Positions 34,732 to 43,994 are shown, numbered from the stretch's first letter. The stretch is 64,000 nucleotides of DNA from Streptomyces sp. NBC_00239 (GCF_036194065.1 NZ_CP108095.1:1550001-1614000), one strand, 5' to 3'. Program-made: numbers and translations. Notes: a model not told the origin generated them from the letters alone.

Positions 34732-35280
34732 TCAGTGGTAGGCGTGGACTACGGCGTGGCCCTTGCCGCGGCCGATCATCCACTTGTTGACCGGGGTGGT
34801 GATCAGGAAGGCGATCACGAAGCCGCCGAGGAGCGCGTACCAGAAGAGGCCTTCGCTCAGGTGGGCGTCCATCGCGTCCGGGATGAGGGCGATGATGCCG
34901 TTGTCGACGGCCTCCATGACTGCGATGGAGACGGTGTCGGCAGCCAGGGCGACCTTGATCGCCGCCTTCCAGCCGAGGCCGGCCTTGCGGACGGCGTAGA
35001 GGGTGAAGGAGTAGCCGAAGAAGAAGGCGAGCGCGATCGCCAGGACCATGGTCGGGGCGTTGCCCCAGGCGAGGGCGGTACCGATGACCATGCCGAGGAT
35101 CTCGCCGATGGCGCAGCCGGTCAGGCAGTGGAGGGTCGCCTTCGCGGCCATCGACCAAGTCGTCCCTCCGTCGGCGTGGACGTGCTCGGCGTGGTGCGCA
35201 TGTCCGGCGTCGGGCACGTGGCCCGCGTGGCTTGCGTGCTCGTGTGCGGACGCTTCCGTGTGGTGAGCGGAGTGGTCCAT
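34732..35280 (-). CDS. DUF4396 membrane protein with His-rich N-terminus
   Basis: This 182-residue protein begins with a strongly His-rich region (SAHHTEASAHEHASHAGH, AHHAEHVHADGG), then four to five membrane helices of the DUF4396 family (HCLTGCAIGEILGMVIG, FFFGYSFTLYAVRKAG). The Cys-containing first helix and the His region suggest metal handling. A perfect CsoR-type palindrome lies 58 bp upstream of the start, so copper control is likely. The upstream HMA frame reads through that palindrome and overlaps this gene's 5' end by 160 bp in another frame. Confidence 0.85.
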   Translation of the reverse strand: MDHSAHHTEASAHEHASHAGHVPDAGHAHHAEHVHADGGTTWSMAAKATLHCLTGCAIGEILGMVIGTALAWGNAPTMVLAIALAFFFGYSFTLYAVRKAGLGWKAAIKVALAADTVSIAVMEAVDNGIIALIPDAMDAHLSEGLFWYALLGGFVIAFLITTPVNKWMIGRGKGHAVVHAYH

Positions 35281-35648
35281 TTCTCTCGCCTCTTCCTCGC
35301 CTCGTCCGGTTTGGGCCCCGTGGCCCCACACCTGAGACCATATACCCCCTGGGGGTATATGGCGAGAGGCCTTCTCCAGTCAATCGGGATGGCTCGGTAG
35401 CCGGCCCGCTCCACGGCTGCGATCAGCTCGCCCGTGTGCGCGGCACCCGGGTCGTCGAGCTGGACCACCGTGCGGGCGCCCCGCAGGGACGTGCGGGCGG
35501 AGCGCACGCCGGGAAGCTCCTCGAGCTCTTCGTCGATGAGGAGTACGCAGCTGGAGCAGTGCATGCCCTCGATACGGAGGAGGACCGTGCCGGGGCCGGC
35601 AGCCTCATGGCCGGCCTGGGTGCTTTTGCGGCGGCGCAGCCAGCTCAT
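35121..35648 (-). CDS. heavy-metal-associated (HMA) domain protein, 3' end uncertain
   Basis: The frame starts at ATG 35648, overlapping the stop of the upstream TauE-cupredoxin gene (ATGA). Residues about 20-95 form an HMA copper-binding domain with GMHCSSC (C31, C34) and the usual GVRSARTSL and AVERAGYRAIP ends. After residue about 100 the frame stays open through the CsoR-type palindrome and 160 bp into the DUF4396 gene. That Arg/Thr/Pro-rich tail looks non-coding in character, so a stop codon has probably been lost. The true functional part is likely about 100 residues. Confidence 0.75.
   Translation of the reverse strand: MSWLRRRKSTQAGHEAAGPGTVLLRIEGMHCSSCVLLIDEELEELPGVRSARTSLRGARTVVQLDDPGAAHTGELIAAVERAGYRAIPIDWRRPLAIYPQGVYGLRCGATGPKPDEARKRREKWTTPLTTRKRPHTSTQATRATCPTPDMRTTPSTSTPTEGRLGRWPRRRPSTA
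35338..35362 (-). promoter_or_regulatory. CsoR-type operator ahead of DUF4396 gene
   Basis: CCATATACCCCC and GGGGGTATATGG form a perfect 12-bp inverted repeat around a single T. It has the TACCC...GGGTA core of CsoR operators. It lies 58 bp upstream of the DUF4396 start, yet inside the open frame of the HMA gene. Confidence 0.8.
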
Positions 35649-36714
35649 GCCCGGCCTCCCTGGAAGTCGATGGCGCCGCCCTGCATGCCCATGGCGCAGG
35701 AGAAGAGGAGCTTGCCGGGCTTGCGGGCTCCGAGGTCGATGCGGGTGTCGCCGTTCTTCTTGACGATCTCCTCGATGCCGAGTTCGGGGATGGTGAAGGC
35801 GCGGGCGCAGCCTCCGGCGTCGGCGCCTCGGAGGACGAGAGTGGTGGGCACGTGCGCCTTTGCGGTGAAGGCGGTGGGGACGTAGAAGTCGGTGACGGTC
35901 AGGACGATGGTCTGCTTGCCGGAGGCGTCGAGAGTGACAGGGGCCTGCGGCTCGCCTGTTTCGGGAGCGGCCTGGGATGAGGCGGGCACTGCGGCCGGGG
36001 CGCTGCCGGTGGTGGATGTGGGGGTGGCGGTGGCGAGCCAGCCACCTGCCTGCAGTCCCGAGGGGATGGTCCAGACGGCGATGGCCGCCACGACGATTCC
36101 GGTGACGCCGGCCAGGTAGCCGGAGATGTCCCGGCTGGCGCGGCGGAAGACGTATCCGATGAGCGTGAACAGTGGGGCGGTGCCGATGACGAAGCCAGCC
36201 ATGACGGCCGCGCCCGCCACCGCTGAGCCGGTCGTGACCGCAATCAGTTCGACGGACAGCGTTACTCCGCACGGGATGAGCACGGTGGCGAAGCCGAGCG
36301 CCGCAGGCGCGAGGACGACTTGGTACGGCCTCGTACGAGCCGCCCGAAGGATGCCGGCGGACGGGGCACCAGACGCGACACCGCCTTGATGCCCAGGAGA
36401 TCCAGGGCGAAGCACACCATCAGCACCCCTGCCGCGATCAGCAGGACCGCCCGGGTACGGGGGCTTGGCTGGAGCGCTGATCCGAAGATTCCCAGCAGGA
36501 GGCCGAGGGCGGTGTGGGAGAGCAGCTTGCCGACGAGGAAGGCGCCCACCGGGGCGAGTGGTTCGGCGGTTTGCCGGGGTGAGGCGGGGCTGGTCGGGGT
36601 GCGGCAGGATACGGCGCCAGCGAGCAGGCCGCCTTGAACGGCGGCGCAGGAGGCGCCGCCGGCCAGCAAACCCGTGCCGGCGCCGCTGAGCAGCAGGCTG
36701 AGAGTGGAGGACAT
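35645..36714 (-). pseudogene. TauE/DsbD-like membrane protein with cupredoxin domain, frameshifted
   Basis: From ATG 36714 one frame encodes a permease N-terminus (GGASCAAVQGGLLAG, ALGLLLGIFGSALQP) up to about residue 125. Near 36325-36345 the reading continues in another frame: PYQVVLAPAALGFATVLIPC, then FVIGTAPLFTLIGYVFRR. A C-terminal cupredoxin domain follows, with FYVPTAFTAKAH, GCARAFTIPELG and LLFSCAMGMQGG. Single-base indel or sequencing error is equally possible; a TCGTACGA palindrome sits at the site. If intact, it would move electrons or metal across the membrane next to the HMA protein. Confidence 0.75.
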
Positions 36715-36933
36715 GCGTGAACAACTCCATGGGAGGAGAGGCACGCGCGCATGACGGCGTGCCGGACTGAACGGGCGTCAGTGCTCCAGCGGGCTGGGCC
36801 CGGTGGAGCGTGGCACGATCAGGTCCGGCTCACGCACAGGTGGTCGAGGTCAGGTCCCCCGCGAGCAGCAGGGAGGGGAGGCGCACGTACCGCGCCGGAT
36901 ACGCCCGACGGCAAGGAGTCGCACGGGGCCGGC

Positions 36934-37173
36934 TCAAGGCCTCCCGTCAGCGAGACGCCCGACGCCGGCGGGCGGTCCTGGAGGGACGGCGCCTCGGGCA
37001 GGTGCCTCCGGACCCTGAGCTGCGGCCATGCCAGCCATCGCAGGCATGGCGGGCATGGATTCGCCCTCGGTCATTACGGGGTGGGACAGACCCGTCGTGC
37101 ACCAGATGAGCGCGAGCAGCATGAGCAGCGCGGCCCAGGACCGGGCCGTAGGGTGCACGCTCTGCCCGGCCAT
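36934..37173 (-). CDS. Met-rich small exported protein (LpqS-like group)
   Basis: This 79-residue protein has one N-terminal hydrophobic segment (about residues 12-29) and a Met-rich outer part (HPVMTEGESMPAMPAMAGM) typical of Cu(I)-binding sequences, then a Gly/Pro/Arg tail. TAGCAT lies 8 nt before the ATG, implying a leaderless or very short leader, as for the related genes in this window. It precedes the TauE-cupredoxin/HMA/DUF4396 genes on the same strand, across a 219-bp gap. Confidence 0.55.
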   Translation of the reverse strand: MAGQSVHPTARSWAALLMLLALIWCTTGLSHPVMTEGESMPAMPAMAGMAAAQGPEAPARGAVPPGPPAGVGRLADGRP

Positions 37174-37181
37174 GGAACGGG

Positions 37182-37187
37182 ATGCTA
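37182..37187 (-). promoter_or_regulatory. -10 box TAGCAT
   Basis: TAGCAT on the minus strand, 8 nt before the start of the Met-rich protein and inside the 3' region of the TetR gene's downstream spacer. It matches the TAnnAT boxes of the other small exported genes. Confidence 0.45.
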
Positions 37188-37197
37188 TCCGCCGCTC

Positions 37198-37773
37198 TCA
37201 GCCGGGGTTGCGCAGGCCCGCCAGGGTGAGCTGGACGAGTCGGTGGACGGCCGCTTCGGAGGGCAGGCTGCCAGCTGCGGAGAGGGCGTGCAGGCAGTAG
37301 GTGGCGAGCTCCCCCGGGTCGGTGTCGGCGCGCAGGTCCCTGCCGGCCGCCGCCTCGGCGATCAGGTCGCGGATCAGGCCGTGAAGATGCTCGTGGGCGT
37401 GGGCGACGTGCGGGCCGTGGTGGAGGTAGGCCGCGATGTCGGCGTCGTGACCGGCGCGGGAGGAGGTCATGAACGCGTATGCCGTCAGTACGGCCTTCAG
37501 CCGCGCAGCCGGGTCCGCCGCTTCGTCCCGCACCGCAGTGAGCTCGTGGAGGTGGTGACCGACCTGGCGTTCGTGCCAGGCACCGAGGATCGCCTCGACG
37601 TCGGAGAAGTACTTGTAGAGCGTCGCCCTCCCGATGCCTGCCCGCTCGGCGATCCGGGACATCGTCACCGCCCTCAGTCCGTGTTCGGCGACGAGGGCAG
37701 CAGTGGCGTCGAGGATCGCTTCGCGCACCTCGCGACGGTGTGTCTCGATCGTCTCGCTCCACAGCTTCGGCAT
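37198..37773 (-). CDS. TetR-family transcriptional regulator
   Basis: This 191-residue protein has an N-terminal TetR helix-turn-helix (residues about 15-60: AGIGRATLYKYFSDVEAIL) and an alpha-helical ligand domain. The latter has several His in HHGPHVAHAHEHLHG, unusual for TetR proteins and suggestive of metal contact. A palindrome, GAGACA-CGA-TGTCTC, lies 48 bp upstream between it and the divergent membrane genes at 37893, and is the probable operator. It likely controls itself and those genes. Confidence 0.9.
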   Translation of the reverse strand: MPKLWSETIETHRREVREAILDATAALVAEHGLRAVTMSRIAERAGIGRATLYKYFSDVEAILGAWHERQVGHHLHELTAVRDEAADPAARLKAVLTAYAFMTSSRAGHDADIAAYLHHGPHVAHAHEHLHGLIRDLIAEAAAGRDLRADTDPGELATYCLHALSAAGSLPSEAAVHRLVQLTLAGLRNPG

Positions 37774-37820
37774 CCGCCCAGTATACGAAGCGACGCCCTC
37801 GATACACTCCGCTCACTACA

Positions 37821-37835
37821 GAGACACGATGTCTC
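37821..37835. promoter_or_regulatory. TetR operator candidate
   Basis: GAGACACGATGTCTC is a perfect 6-bp inverted repeat with a 3-bp centre, in the intergenic region between the divergent tetR gene and the gene at 37893. Confidence 0.7.
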
Positions 37836-37892
37836 CTAAAATAGGAATGCGGCCGTCCATGTCTGGGGCGGTGGAGCCGAGGAGGAAACGTC

Positions 37893-38111
37893 ATGGGCGG
37901 GACAGCCGACAGCAGGGGAAGCGGCCCGGGCATGCCGCGCTGGGTGAAGATCTGCGGCATCGTCGGCATCGCCGTGGCGCTGCTGATCGTGGTGATGCTG
38001 CTGATCGGTGGCGAGCACAGCCCCAGCCGACACATGCAGGGGGCCGGGACGGGCGCCGTGGCCACCGCCTTCGTCGACGCCGGTAGCGCAATGGCGGAGG
38101 TCAAGCGTTGA
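37893..38111 (+). CDS. small single-pass membrane protein
   Basis: This 72-residue protein starts at ATG 37893 after GAGGAGGAAACGTC. It has a Gly-rich N-terminus, one helix (ICGIVGIAVALLIVVMLLIG) and an outer tail containing SRHMQGAG. Its TGA overlaps the next start (TGATG). Similar short proteins with an RHM motif accompany the membrane protein below in actinobacteria, but no function is known. Confidence 0.65.
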   Translation: MGGTADSRGSGPGMPRWVKICGIVGIAVALLIVVMLLIGGEHSPSRHMQGAGTGAVATAFVDAGSAMAEVKR

Positions 38112-38632
38112 TGGCCGCCTCGGCGCTGGTACGGAAGACAGCCCTGGTCGCGCATGTCGGCGCGAGCGTCGGCTGGCTGGGCGCGGTCTTCTGCTTCCTC
38201 GCCCTGGCCGTGGTGGGAGTCAGCAGTTCCGACGCCAACGTCGCGCGCGGGGTGTACCAGGTCATGGAGCCGGTGGCCTGGTTCACGCTGGTACCGCTGG
38301 CTTTTGCCTCGCTGGTCACAGGGTTGGTGCAGTCGTGGATAACGCCATGGGGGCTGTTGCGGCACTATTGGGTGCTGTTCAAGCTCGCCATCACGGTGGT
38401 CTGCACCGGGGTGCTGCTCATGTACATGCGGACCTTCGAGGCGATGGCGCAGGTGGCGGCGTCCGACGCCCCGGCTGAGGCGGTGCGCAATCCGTCGCCG
38501 CTGCTCCACTCGGTTCTTGCGCTGCTGGCCCTGGCGGCTGCGATGGTGCTGTCGGTGTTCAAGCCCAAGGGCGTGACGCGCCGCGGACAGCAGCGGCCCG
38601 TCAGGACTGGAAGCGTCACCGCCGCGCCCTGA
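38111..38632 (+). CDS. DUF2269-like integral membrane protein
   Basis: This 173-residue protein starts at ATG 38111, coupled to the previous gene by TGATG. Four helices are predicted, beginning VAHVGASVGWLGAVFCFLAL. The layout resembles DUF2269-type proteins, with a helix-2 GVYQVMEPVAWFTLVPLAF and HYWVLFKLAITVVCTGVLLM. A basic C-terminal tail follows. It is probably regulated with its partner by the divergent TetR protein. Function unknown. Confidence 0.75.
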   Translation: MAASALVRKTALVAHVGASVGWLGAVFCFLALAVVGVSSSDANVARGVYQVMEPVAWFTLVPLAFASLVTGLVQSWITPWGLLRHYWVLFKLAITVVCTGVLLMYMRTFEAMAQVAASDAPAEAVRNPSPLLHSVLALLALAAAMVLSVFKPKGVTRRGQQRPVRTGSVTAAP

Positions 38633-38762
38633 ACGATCCGCACATGCCCTCAGCTCAGGTCCTCGTGGCTTCCTACAGCCCTTGCACACAGGCGCAGTTG
38701 GATCACACGCTCTTCCACGAAGGGGCGCCCAGGACCCGGTGGACGCTGACTATGATCACGGG

Positions 38763-39179
38763 GTGATTACAGCTCGGTCGCGTTCCGGCGGCCAGTCGAC
38801 CACCTCGCAGGTGGGCCGACTGGTCACTGCCGGGCTGGCCTTGCTGCTGCTCAGCCTGATCGGCGTGTGCTGCTCTTTGCCGGAGCACGGCAGCGAAACG
38901 GCGGCCGTACAGGTCGCCTCCGCCACCTTGGCGAACGCGGAAGGCCAGATAGAGGCATCTGCCGAGGGCTGCCCCGAGGGCGAAAGCCACTCGGCGGTCG
39001 AGGGTGCGCGCCGCTCGAGTGCACCGTCAGGCACGGCAGACAAGCCCGATCTCGCCGCGGCGCTGTACGAACGGCAGACTTCTCCGAGCGTCTGGCGTGC
39101 GCGGCCCACCGAGCAGTTGAGGCAACCCGCTGCCGCTTCCTCTGACCACGTCAGATCACAGGTCGTCCTTCAGGTGTAG
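38763..39179 (+). CDS. LpqS-like small exported protein (head of cysK2 operon 2)
   Basis: The GTG at 38763 lies 6 nt after a TATGAT box (38751-38756), so the transcript should be leaderless. The 138-residue product has one hydrophobic segment (about residues 20-38) ending GVCCSLPEHG, then a Ser/Glu/Ala-rich part with one further Cys, and ends SQVVLQV. Layout and context match LpqS-like proteins. It is followed by a second such gene and then cysK2/MFS copy 2. Confidence 0.6.
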   Translation: MITARSRSGGQSTTSQVGRLVTAGLALLLLSLIGVCCSLPEHGSETAAVQVASATLANAEGQIEASAEGCPEGESHSAVEGARRSSAPSGTADKPDLAAALYERQTSPSVWRARPTEQLRQPAAASSDHVRSQVVLQV

Positions 39180-39293
39180 ACGTCGGAGCTTTCCGACGAC
39201 ACCCACGCGCGCCCTGCGGAATTCACAGATTTACCCACTACACGGCGTTATGTTCAATGCGCCTCGGCTTCTGGCCTCGAATTCCTGCCACCT

Positions 39294-39788
39294 GTGCGCG
39301 CACCCGCCCATGTCGCTTCCCACCCTCGCGGCCGAGGAAGTGACTGCCGCTCGGAGGACCTGTGCTCCGCCCGCCCCCGCCGCGCTCGACCCGCCGGGTG
39401 GCCGGCAGTTCTGCTCTCCTGCGCGCTGAGCGTGCTGCTCCTTGCCGCCGTGCACTGTTCGTCGTACCTGTCCAACGACGGCCACCGACACCTCTCCTTG
39501 TCCGCACCGGCGGCGCCGGACGGGCACACGGAGCCCTCCGGTGAACAGGAGCACCCGGACCGCCCGCAGCACGACCACGGCGCTGCGTGCGCCTCGCCCT
39601 GCCTGACCACGTGGGCCTCTGCGAACGAGGTCCAGCGTCCGGCCGATGGGCCGGCAGCCCTTGCTTCGTCGGAGCTCAGGGTGCTGCCTGTGGAGCAGGT
39701 GGCCTCGGCCGCCTTCGGCTCCAGTAGATCATCCATAGCGCGCACCGGCCGTTCCATGCTCGCCGACGTTTGCCGGTGGCGGATTTAG
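39294..39788 (+). CDS. LpqS-like small exported protein, Cys/His-containing
   Basis: This frame of 164 residues starts at GTG 39294, though the start is uncertain: a GGAGGA site near 39355 would fit a start about 20 codons later, where only CTG is in frame. A hydrophobic segment (AVLLSCALSVLLLAAVHCSS) is followed by His/Asp-rich sequence (NDGHRHLS, EHPDRPQHDHGAACASPC) and the tail LADVCRWRI. It lies directly before the cysK2 copy 2 gene and is the closer counterpart of the gene at 18429. Confidence 0.55.
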   Translation: MRAPAHVASHPRGRGSDCRSEDLCSARPRRARPAGWPAVLLSCALSVLLLAAVHCSSYLSNDGHRHLSLSAPAAPDGHTEPSGEQEHPDRPQHDHGAACASPCLTTWASANEVQRPADGPAALASSELRVLPVEQVASAAFGSSRSSIARTGRSMLADVCRWRI

Positions 39789-39926
39789 GCCGCTCGTCCC
39801 GCAGCCGCACGCGGCTGCCGCATGCCGCTCTCCGGGCCGGGCCCTGTCCTGCTGATGCCCGGCCGGTCACGGCATGCCACACGAACGAGTAGCCGACGCC
39901 ATCACCGAACGAACGAAGGCACAGCC

Positions 39927-41063
39927 ATGCATTCTTCGACCACCGACACGTCGTCCACCGGCCGCTTGGCCCTGTCGGAACTGGTGGGCAACACCCCGCT
40001 CCTGCGCATCTCCGAACCGCTCGCACCGGCGGGCCGGGGCTTCTGGGCGAAGCTGGAAGGCTTTAACCCCGGCGGCATCAAGGACCGCCCCGGCCTGCAC
40101 ATGGTCGAACGGGCCCGTGCCCGCGGCGACCTGAAGCCGGGCGCGCGGATCATCGAGTCCACCAGTGGAACCCTGGGCCTCGGTCTCGCCCTGGCCGGCA
40201 TGGTCTACGGGCACCCGGTCTCCCTGGTCACCGACCCGGGCCTGGAGCCGTCCATGACCCGGCTGCTGACGGCGTACGGCGCCCAGGTCGACATGGTCTC
40301 CGAGCCGTACCCCGCGGGCGGCTGGCAGCAGGCCCGCCGCGACCGGGTGCAGCAACTCATGGCGCAGCACACGGACTCCTGGTGCCCTGACCAGTACAAC
40401 AACCCGGACAACACCGCCGCCTACACCCCGCTCGCCCTCGAACTGGCCACCGAGCTGCGCCACATCGACGTACTGGTGTGCAGCGTCGGCACCGGCGGCC
40501 ACTCCGCGGGGATCTCGCGCGTACTGCGGCAGCTCTACCCCGAACTGACGCTGGTGGGGGTGGACACCATCGGCTCAACGATCTTCGGGCAGCAGGCCCG
40601 GCCGAGGTTGATGCGCGGGCTGGGGTCGAGCATCTACCCCCGCAACGTCGCCTACGACCACTTCAGCGAGGTGCACTGGGTCTCCCCAGCCGAAGCCGTG
40701 TGGACCTGCCGTCAGCTGGCCGGCTCCCACTACGCCACCGGCGGATGGAGCGTCGGAGCAGTCGCACTGGTCGCGGGCTGGCTGGCCCGCTCGCTCCCGA
40801 AGGGGGCGCGCATCGCGGCGGTCTTCCCCGACGGCCCCCAGCGGTACCTCGGCACCGTCTACGACGACGGCTACTGCGCCGCCCACGGCCTGCTCGACTC
40901 CCCGCCGGCGCCGGAACCGGACCTTATCGGCCGACTGGACGAGAAGGAGGTCACCCGCTGGACCCGGTGTAACGCCGTCGTCGACCCGCTCACCCTCGGC
41001 GGGGGCCGTGAGAACGAGGCCGACGTGAAGCAGGCGTCGCACCCGCGGGAGCAGGCCCGGTGA
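39927..41063 (+). CDS. cysK2: CysK2-like PLP-dependent beta-replacement enzyme (copy 2)
   Basis: This 378-residue paralogue of the enzyme at 17174 has the same PLP Lys context ([15 protein letters not shown]) and the diverged substrate loop [12 protein letters not shown]. It also has [11 protein letters not shown] for the phosphate and [18 protein letters not shown] site precedes ATG 39927. Its TGA overlaps the GTG of the MFS gene. As in M. tuberculosis, an LpqS-like gene precedes and an Rv0849-like MFS follows. S-sulfocysteine or a related thiol product is the expected output by analogy. Confidence 0.83.
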   Translation: MHSSTTDTSSTGRLALSELVGNTPLLRISEPLAPAGRGFWAKLEGFNPGGIKDRPGLHMVERARARGDLKPGARIIESTSGTLGLGLALAGMVYGHPVSLVTDPGLEPSMTRLLTAYGAQVDMVSEPYPAGGWQQARRDRVQQLMAQHTDSWCPDQYNNPDNTAAYTPLALELATELRHIDVLVCSVGTGGHSAGISRVLRQLYPELTLVGVDTIGSTIFGQQARPRLMRGLGSSIYPRNVAYDHFSEVHWVSPAEAVWTCRQLAGSHYATGGWSVGAVALVAGWLARSLPKGARIAAVFPDGPQRYLGTVYDDGYCAAHGLLDSPPAPEPDLIGRLDEKEVTRWTRCNAVVDPLTLGGGRENEADVKQASHPREQAR

Positions 41064-42361
41064 AGAACACGATCGCTCAAGTCCGCTCGTACGACGGCAG
41101 CGTTCAGCTGTTGATGGTCAACCAGTTCACCATCAACCTCGGCTTCTACATGCTGATGCCCTACCTGGCCACCTACCTGGCCGGGCCGCTCGGCCTGGCC
41201 GGATGGCTGGTCGGACTGATCCTCGGCGTACGCAACTTCAGCCAGCAGGGCATGTTCCTCATCGGCGGCACACTGGCCGACCGCCTCGGCTACAAGCCCA
41301 TGATCATCGCCGGGCTCGTGCTCCGCACCGCCGGCTTCGCGACCCTCGGGCTGGTGGAGTCCGTCGCAGCCCTCCTGGCCGCATCCGCTGCGACCGGCCT
41401 GGCCGGCGCACTCTTCAACCCGGCGTCGCGCGCCTACCTGGCCGCCGACGCGGGCGAGCGCCGCGTGGAGGCGTTCGCCCTGTTCAACGTCTTCTACCAG
41501 GCGGGCATCCTGCTCGGCCCGCTGGTCGGCATGATCCTGACCGGCGTCGATTTCAGCGTCACCTGCCTGGTGGCCGCCGGGATCTTCGCGATCCTGAGCA
41601 TCATCCAGATCAGGGCCCTGCCGACCCGGCGCCCCGATCACACGGACGCCTCCGACGGGGTCCACGAAGGTGTCCTGCGGCAGTGGCACGGGATCTTCGC
41701 CAACCGTCCGTTCCTGCTGTTCTCGCTCGCCATGGTCGGCTCGTACGTCATGTCCTTCCAGGTCTACCTGTCCCTGCCGCTGGAGGTCAGGCGCCTGGGA
41801 GGTGAAGGACAGTTCGGGACGGCCGCGGTGGCGGTCCTCTTCGCGGTCTCCGGGCTGAGCACGATCGCCCTCCAGACCAAGGTCACCGCCTGGTGCAAGG
41901 CCCGCATGGAACCGGGCCGGGCGCTCACCTGGGGACTGCTGGTGATGGGGACGGCGTTCGTCCCGCTGCTCCTTGCCTCGGCCGTGCCGGTACCGGACGG
42001 CGGGGCGGGCCTGTGGGTCCTGGCCGGGCTGCCACCGGCGCTCTCCGCCCTGCTGCTGGCACTCGGCACGATGATCGCCTACCCGTTCGAGATGGACACC
42101 ATCGTCCGCCTCGCGGGTAACCGACTCGTGGCCACGCACTACGGCCTGTACAACACCATCTGCGGAATCGGCATCACGGTGGGCAACCTGCTCACCGGCG
42201 TTGCACTGGACGCCGCACGCAATGCCGGAGTGCCGGCACTCCCGTGGGCGGCGTTGGGGCTGCTCGGCCTGGCCTGCGCGGCGGCGCTCTACGCGCTGCA
42301 CCGTACGGGTCGACTGTCACCTGCCCCAGCCGAAGGGGGATGTCAGGCTGTGGCCGCCTGA
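41060..42361 (+). CDS. MFS transporter of the CysK2 pair (Rv0849-like, copy 2)
   Basis: This 433-residue, 12-helix MFS protein starts at GTG 41060 within the cysK2 stop (GTGA). It shares with copy 1 the motifs [32 protein letters not shown] and [20 protein letters not shown]. It has no signs of decay. The tight coupling in both copies argues that enzyme and transporter act in one pathway. A stem-loop separates it from the convergent DHA2 gene. Confidence 0.86.
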   Translation: MKNTIAQVRSYDGSVQLLMVNQFTINLGFYMLMPYLATYLAGPLGLAGWLVGLILGVRNFSQQGMFLIGGTLADRLGYKPMIIAGLVLRTAGFATLGLVESVAALLAASAATGLAGALFNPASRAYLAADAGERRVEAFALFNVFYQAGILLGPLVGMILTGVDFSVTCLVAAGIFAILSIIQIRALPTRRPDHTDASDGVHEGVLRQWHGIFANRPFLLFSLAMVGSYVMSFQVYLSLPLEVRRLGGEGQFGTAAVAVLFAVSGLSTIALQTKVTAWCKARMEPGRALTWGLLVMGTAFVPLLLASAVPVPDGGAGLWVLAGLPPALSALLLALGTMIAYPFEMDTIVRLAGNRLVATHYGLYNTICGIGITVGNLLTGVALDAARNAGVPALPWAALGLLGLACAAALYALHRTGRLSPAPAEGGCQAVAA

Positions 42362-42460
42362 CCGGCTCCGGGACGTACGGACAGGGTGTCGACGGCCACA
42401 GCCGCCCCCCGCCGCGTCTCGCATGCTGACGTAGGCCACGTCGCACAGGCGTACAGGTTG

Positions 42461-42494
42461 CGGTGCGGTCGGCGGAGCATCGCCGGCCGCACCG
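42461..42494. terminator. bidirectional stem-loop
   Basis: CGGTGCGGTCGGCG (42461-42474) pairs with CGCCGGCCGCACCG (42481-42494) with one T-G pair, around a GAGCAT loop, between the two convergent MFS genes. Confidence 0.75.
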
Positions 42495-42505
42495 TCCGCA
42501 CCCAG

Positions 42506-43969
42506 TCAGTTCTTGTCGAGCAGCTGGCCGGTTCGCTCGGCGCCCTCCGTCCCCACGACAGGCTCCACCGCCACCCCGGCCGCACCTGGCTTGCCCCGCA
42601 TCAGCGTCAGGGTGGCCAGGGCGCCGGCGGCTGCGATGCCCGCGGCGGCGAGGAAGGCGGCACTGAACCCGTCGGTCAGGGCGGGCAGGTCACCCAGTGC
42701 TCCTGCACCCTGCGAGGTGGCGAGTGCGGTCAGGGCGGCGAGGCCGAGGGCGGACCCGACCTGGTAGGTGGTGTTGACGATGCCGGAGGCGAGGCCGGCC
42801 TGTTCCTGCGGGGCGCCGGCCATGGCCGACATGAGGGTCGGGATGTAGGCCAGAGCCATGCCGAACGCGGCCACGAGGGAGGCGGGCAGGACGTCGATGA
42901 GAAAGGTGCCGGTCGGACGGGCCGCCGACAGCCAGACGAGACCGGCGGCCAGGACCAGCAGGCCGCCCGTGATCAGCGGCTTGGGGCCGAAGCGGCCGAG
43001 CAGGCGCGCGGTGACCGTGGTCATGAGGAGCATCAGCAGGCCCGTCATGGGCAGCAGCGCCGCTCCGGAGGCGAAGGCGCCGTAGCCGAGCACCTGCTGG
43101 AGATAGAGGTTGAGGAAGTACCACATCGGGATCCAGGCCGCCCCGAGCAGCGCCATCGCGAGGTTGGAGACGCCGAGGCCGGGGGTGCGCCAGATGCCGA
43201 GCGGCATGAGCGGCGACTTCACCGAACGCTGGATCAGGACGAACACCGCCAGCAGGGCCAGGCCGGCGATCAACTCGACCAGCGTCCAAGGGGCGCCCCA
43301 GCCCGTCTCCGGCGCGCGGACCACGGCGAAGACGGTGAGCGCGAGGCCCGCGGTGACGGCCGCTGCTCCCAGGACGTCCACTCCACCGCCGCGGCGGGCT
43401 GCAACGGCCGGCAGCACGCCGGTGGCGAGCAGGGTGGCGATGCCGATGGGGACGTAGATGACGAACACCCAGGGCCAGCTGGCCCACTCGGTGAACACCC
43501 CGCCCAGGAACACGCCTGCCGTGCCGCCGGCCGGGGCCGCCGCGCCGTACAGGGCCAGGGCCTTGCCCAGTTCCTTGGGGTTGTTACCGAAGAGCATCAT
43601 CAGCAGGGTCATCGAGGCCGGTGCGATGAGAGCGCCGCCGACACCCTGTACCGCGCGTCCGGCGACCTCGACCCACGCCGTGGTCGCGGCCGCCGCCACG
43701 ACGGAACCGGCGATCAGCACTCCCCAGCCGGTCACGAAGACCCGCCGGGCCCCCAGAAGATCGGAGAGACGACCGCCCAGAAGGAGGAGTCCGCCGAAGG
43801 CAATGACGTACGCGTTGAACACCCACTGCAGGTCACCCTGGGAGAACCCCAGGTCGCGCTGCATCTCAGGCAGCGCCACGCCGATGATCGACGTGTCCAT
43901 GATCACCATGAACTGTGCGGCGGCGAGCACCCCGAGGGCCCACCAGCGACGCGGATTGAGGGTTGACAT
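42506..43969 (-). CDS. DHA2-type MFS exporter under probable CsoR control
   Basis: This 487-residue protein has 14 predicted helices, with the motif C region GVGGALIAPASMTLLM and N-terminal VIMDTSIIGVALPEMQRDLG, which identify the EmrB/QacA (DHA2) drug-proton antiporters. Two palindromes of CsoR-operator type lie 26 and 64 bp upstream of its ATG, so copper-induced expression is likely. DHA2 members export drugs, and none is a known copper pump; it may expel a copper-ionophore complex or another stress-linked compound (inference). Confidence 0.88.
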   Translation of the reverse strand: MSTLNPRRWWALGVLAAAQFMVIMDTSIIGVALPEMQRDLGFSQGDLQWVFNAYVIAFGGLLLLGGRLSDLLGARRVFVTGWGVLIAGSVVAAAATTAWVEVAGRAVQGVGGALIAPASMTLLMMLFGNNPKELGKALALYGAAAPAGGTAGVFLGGVFTEWASWPWVFVIYVPIGIATLLATGVLPAVAARRGGGVDVLGAAAVTAGLALTVFAVVRAPETGWGAPWTLVELIAGLALLAVFVLIQRSVKSPLMPLGIWRTPGLGVSNLAMALLGAAWIPMWYFLNLYLQQVLGYGAFASGAALLPMTGLLMLLMTTVTARLLGRFGPKPLITGGLLVLAAGLVWLSAARPTGTFLIDVLPASLVAAFGMALAYIPTLMSAMAGAPQEQAGLASGIVNTTYQVGSALGLAALTALATSQGAGALGDLPALTDGFSAAFLAAAGIAAAGALATLTLMRGKPGAAGVAVEPVVGTEGAERTGQLLDKN

Positions 43970-43994
43970 GACCGCTCCCCAAAGACAGACGTGG

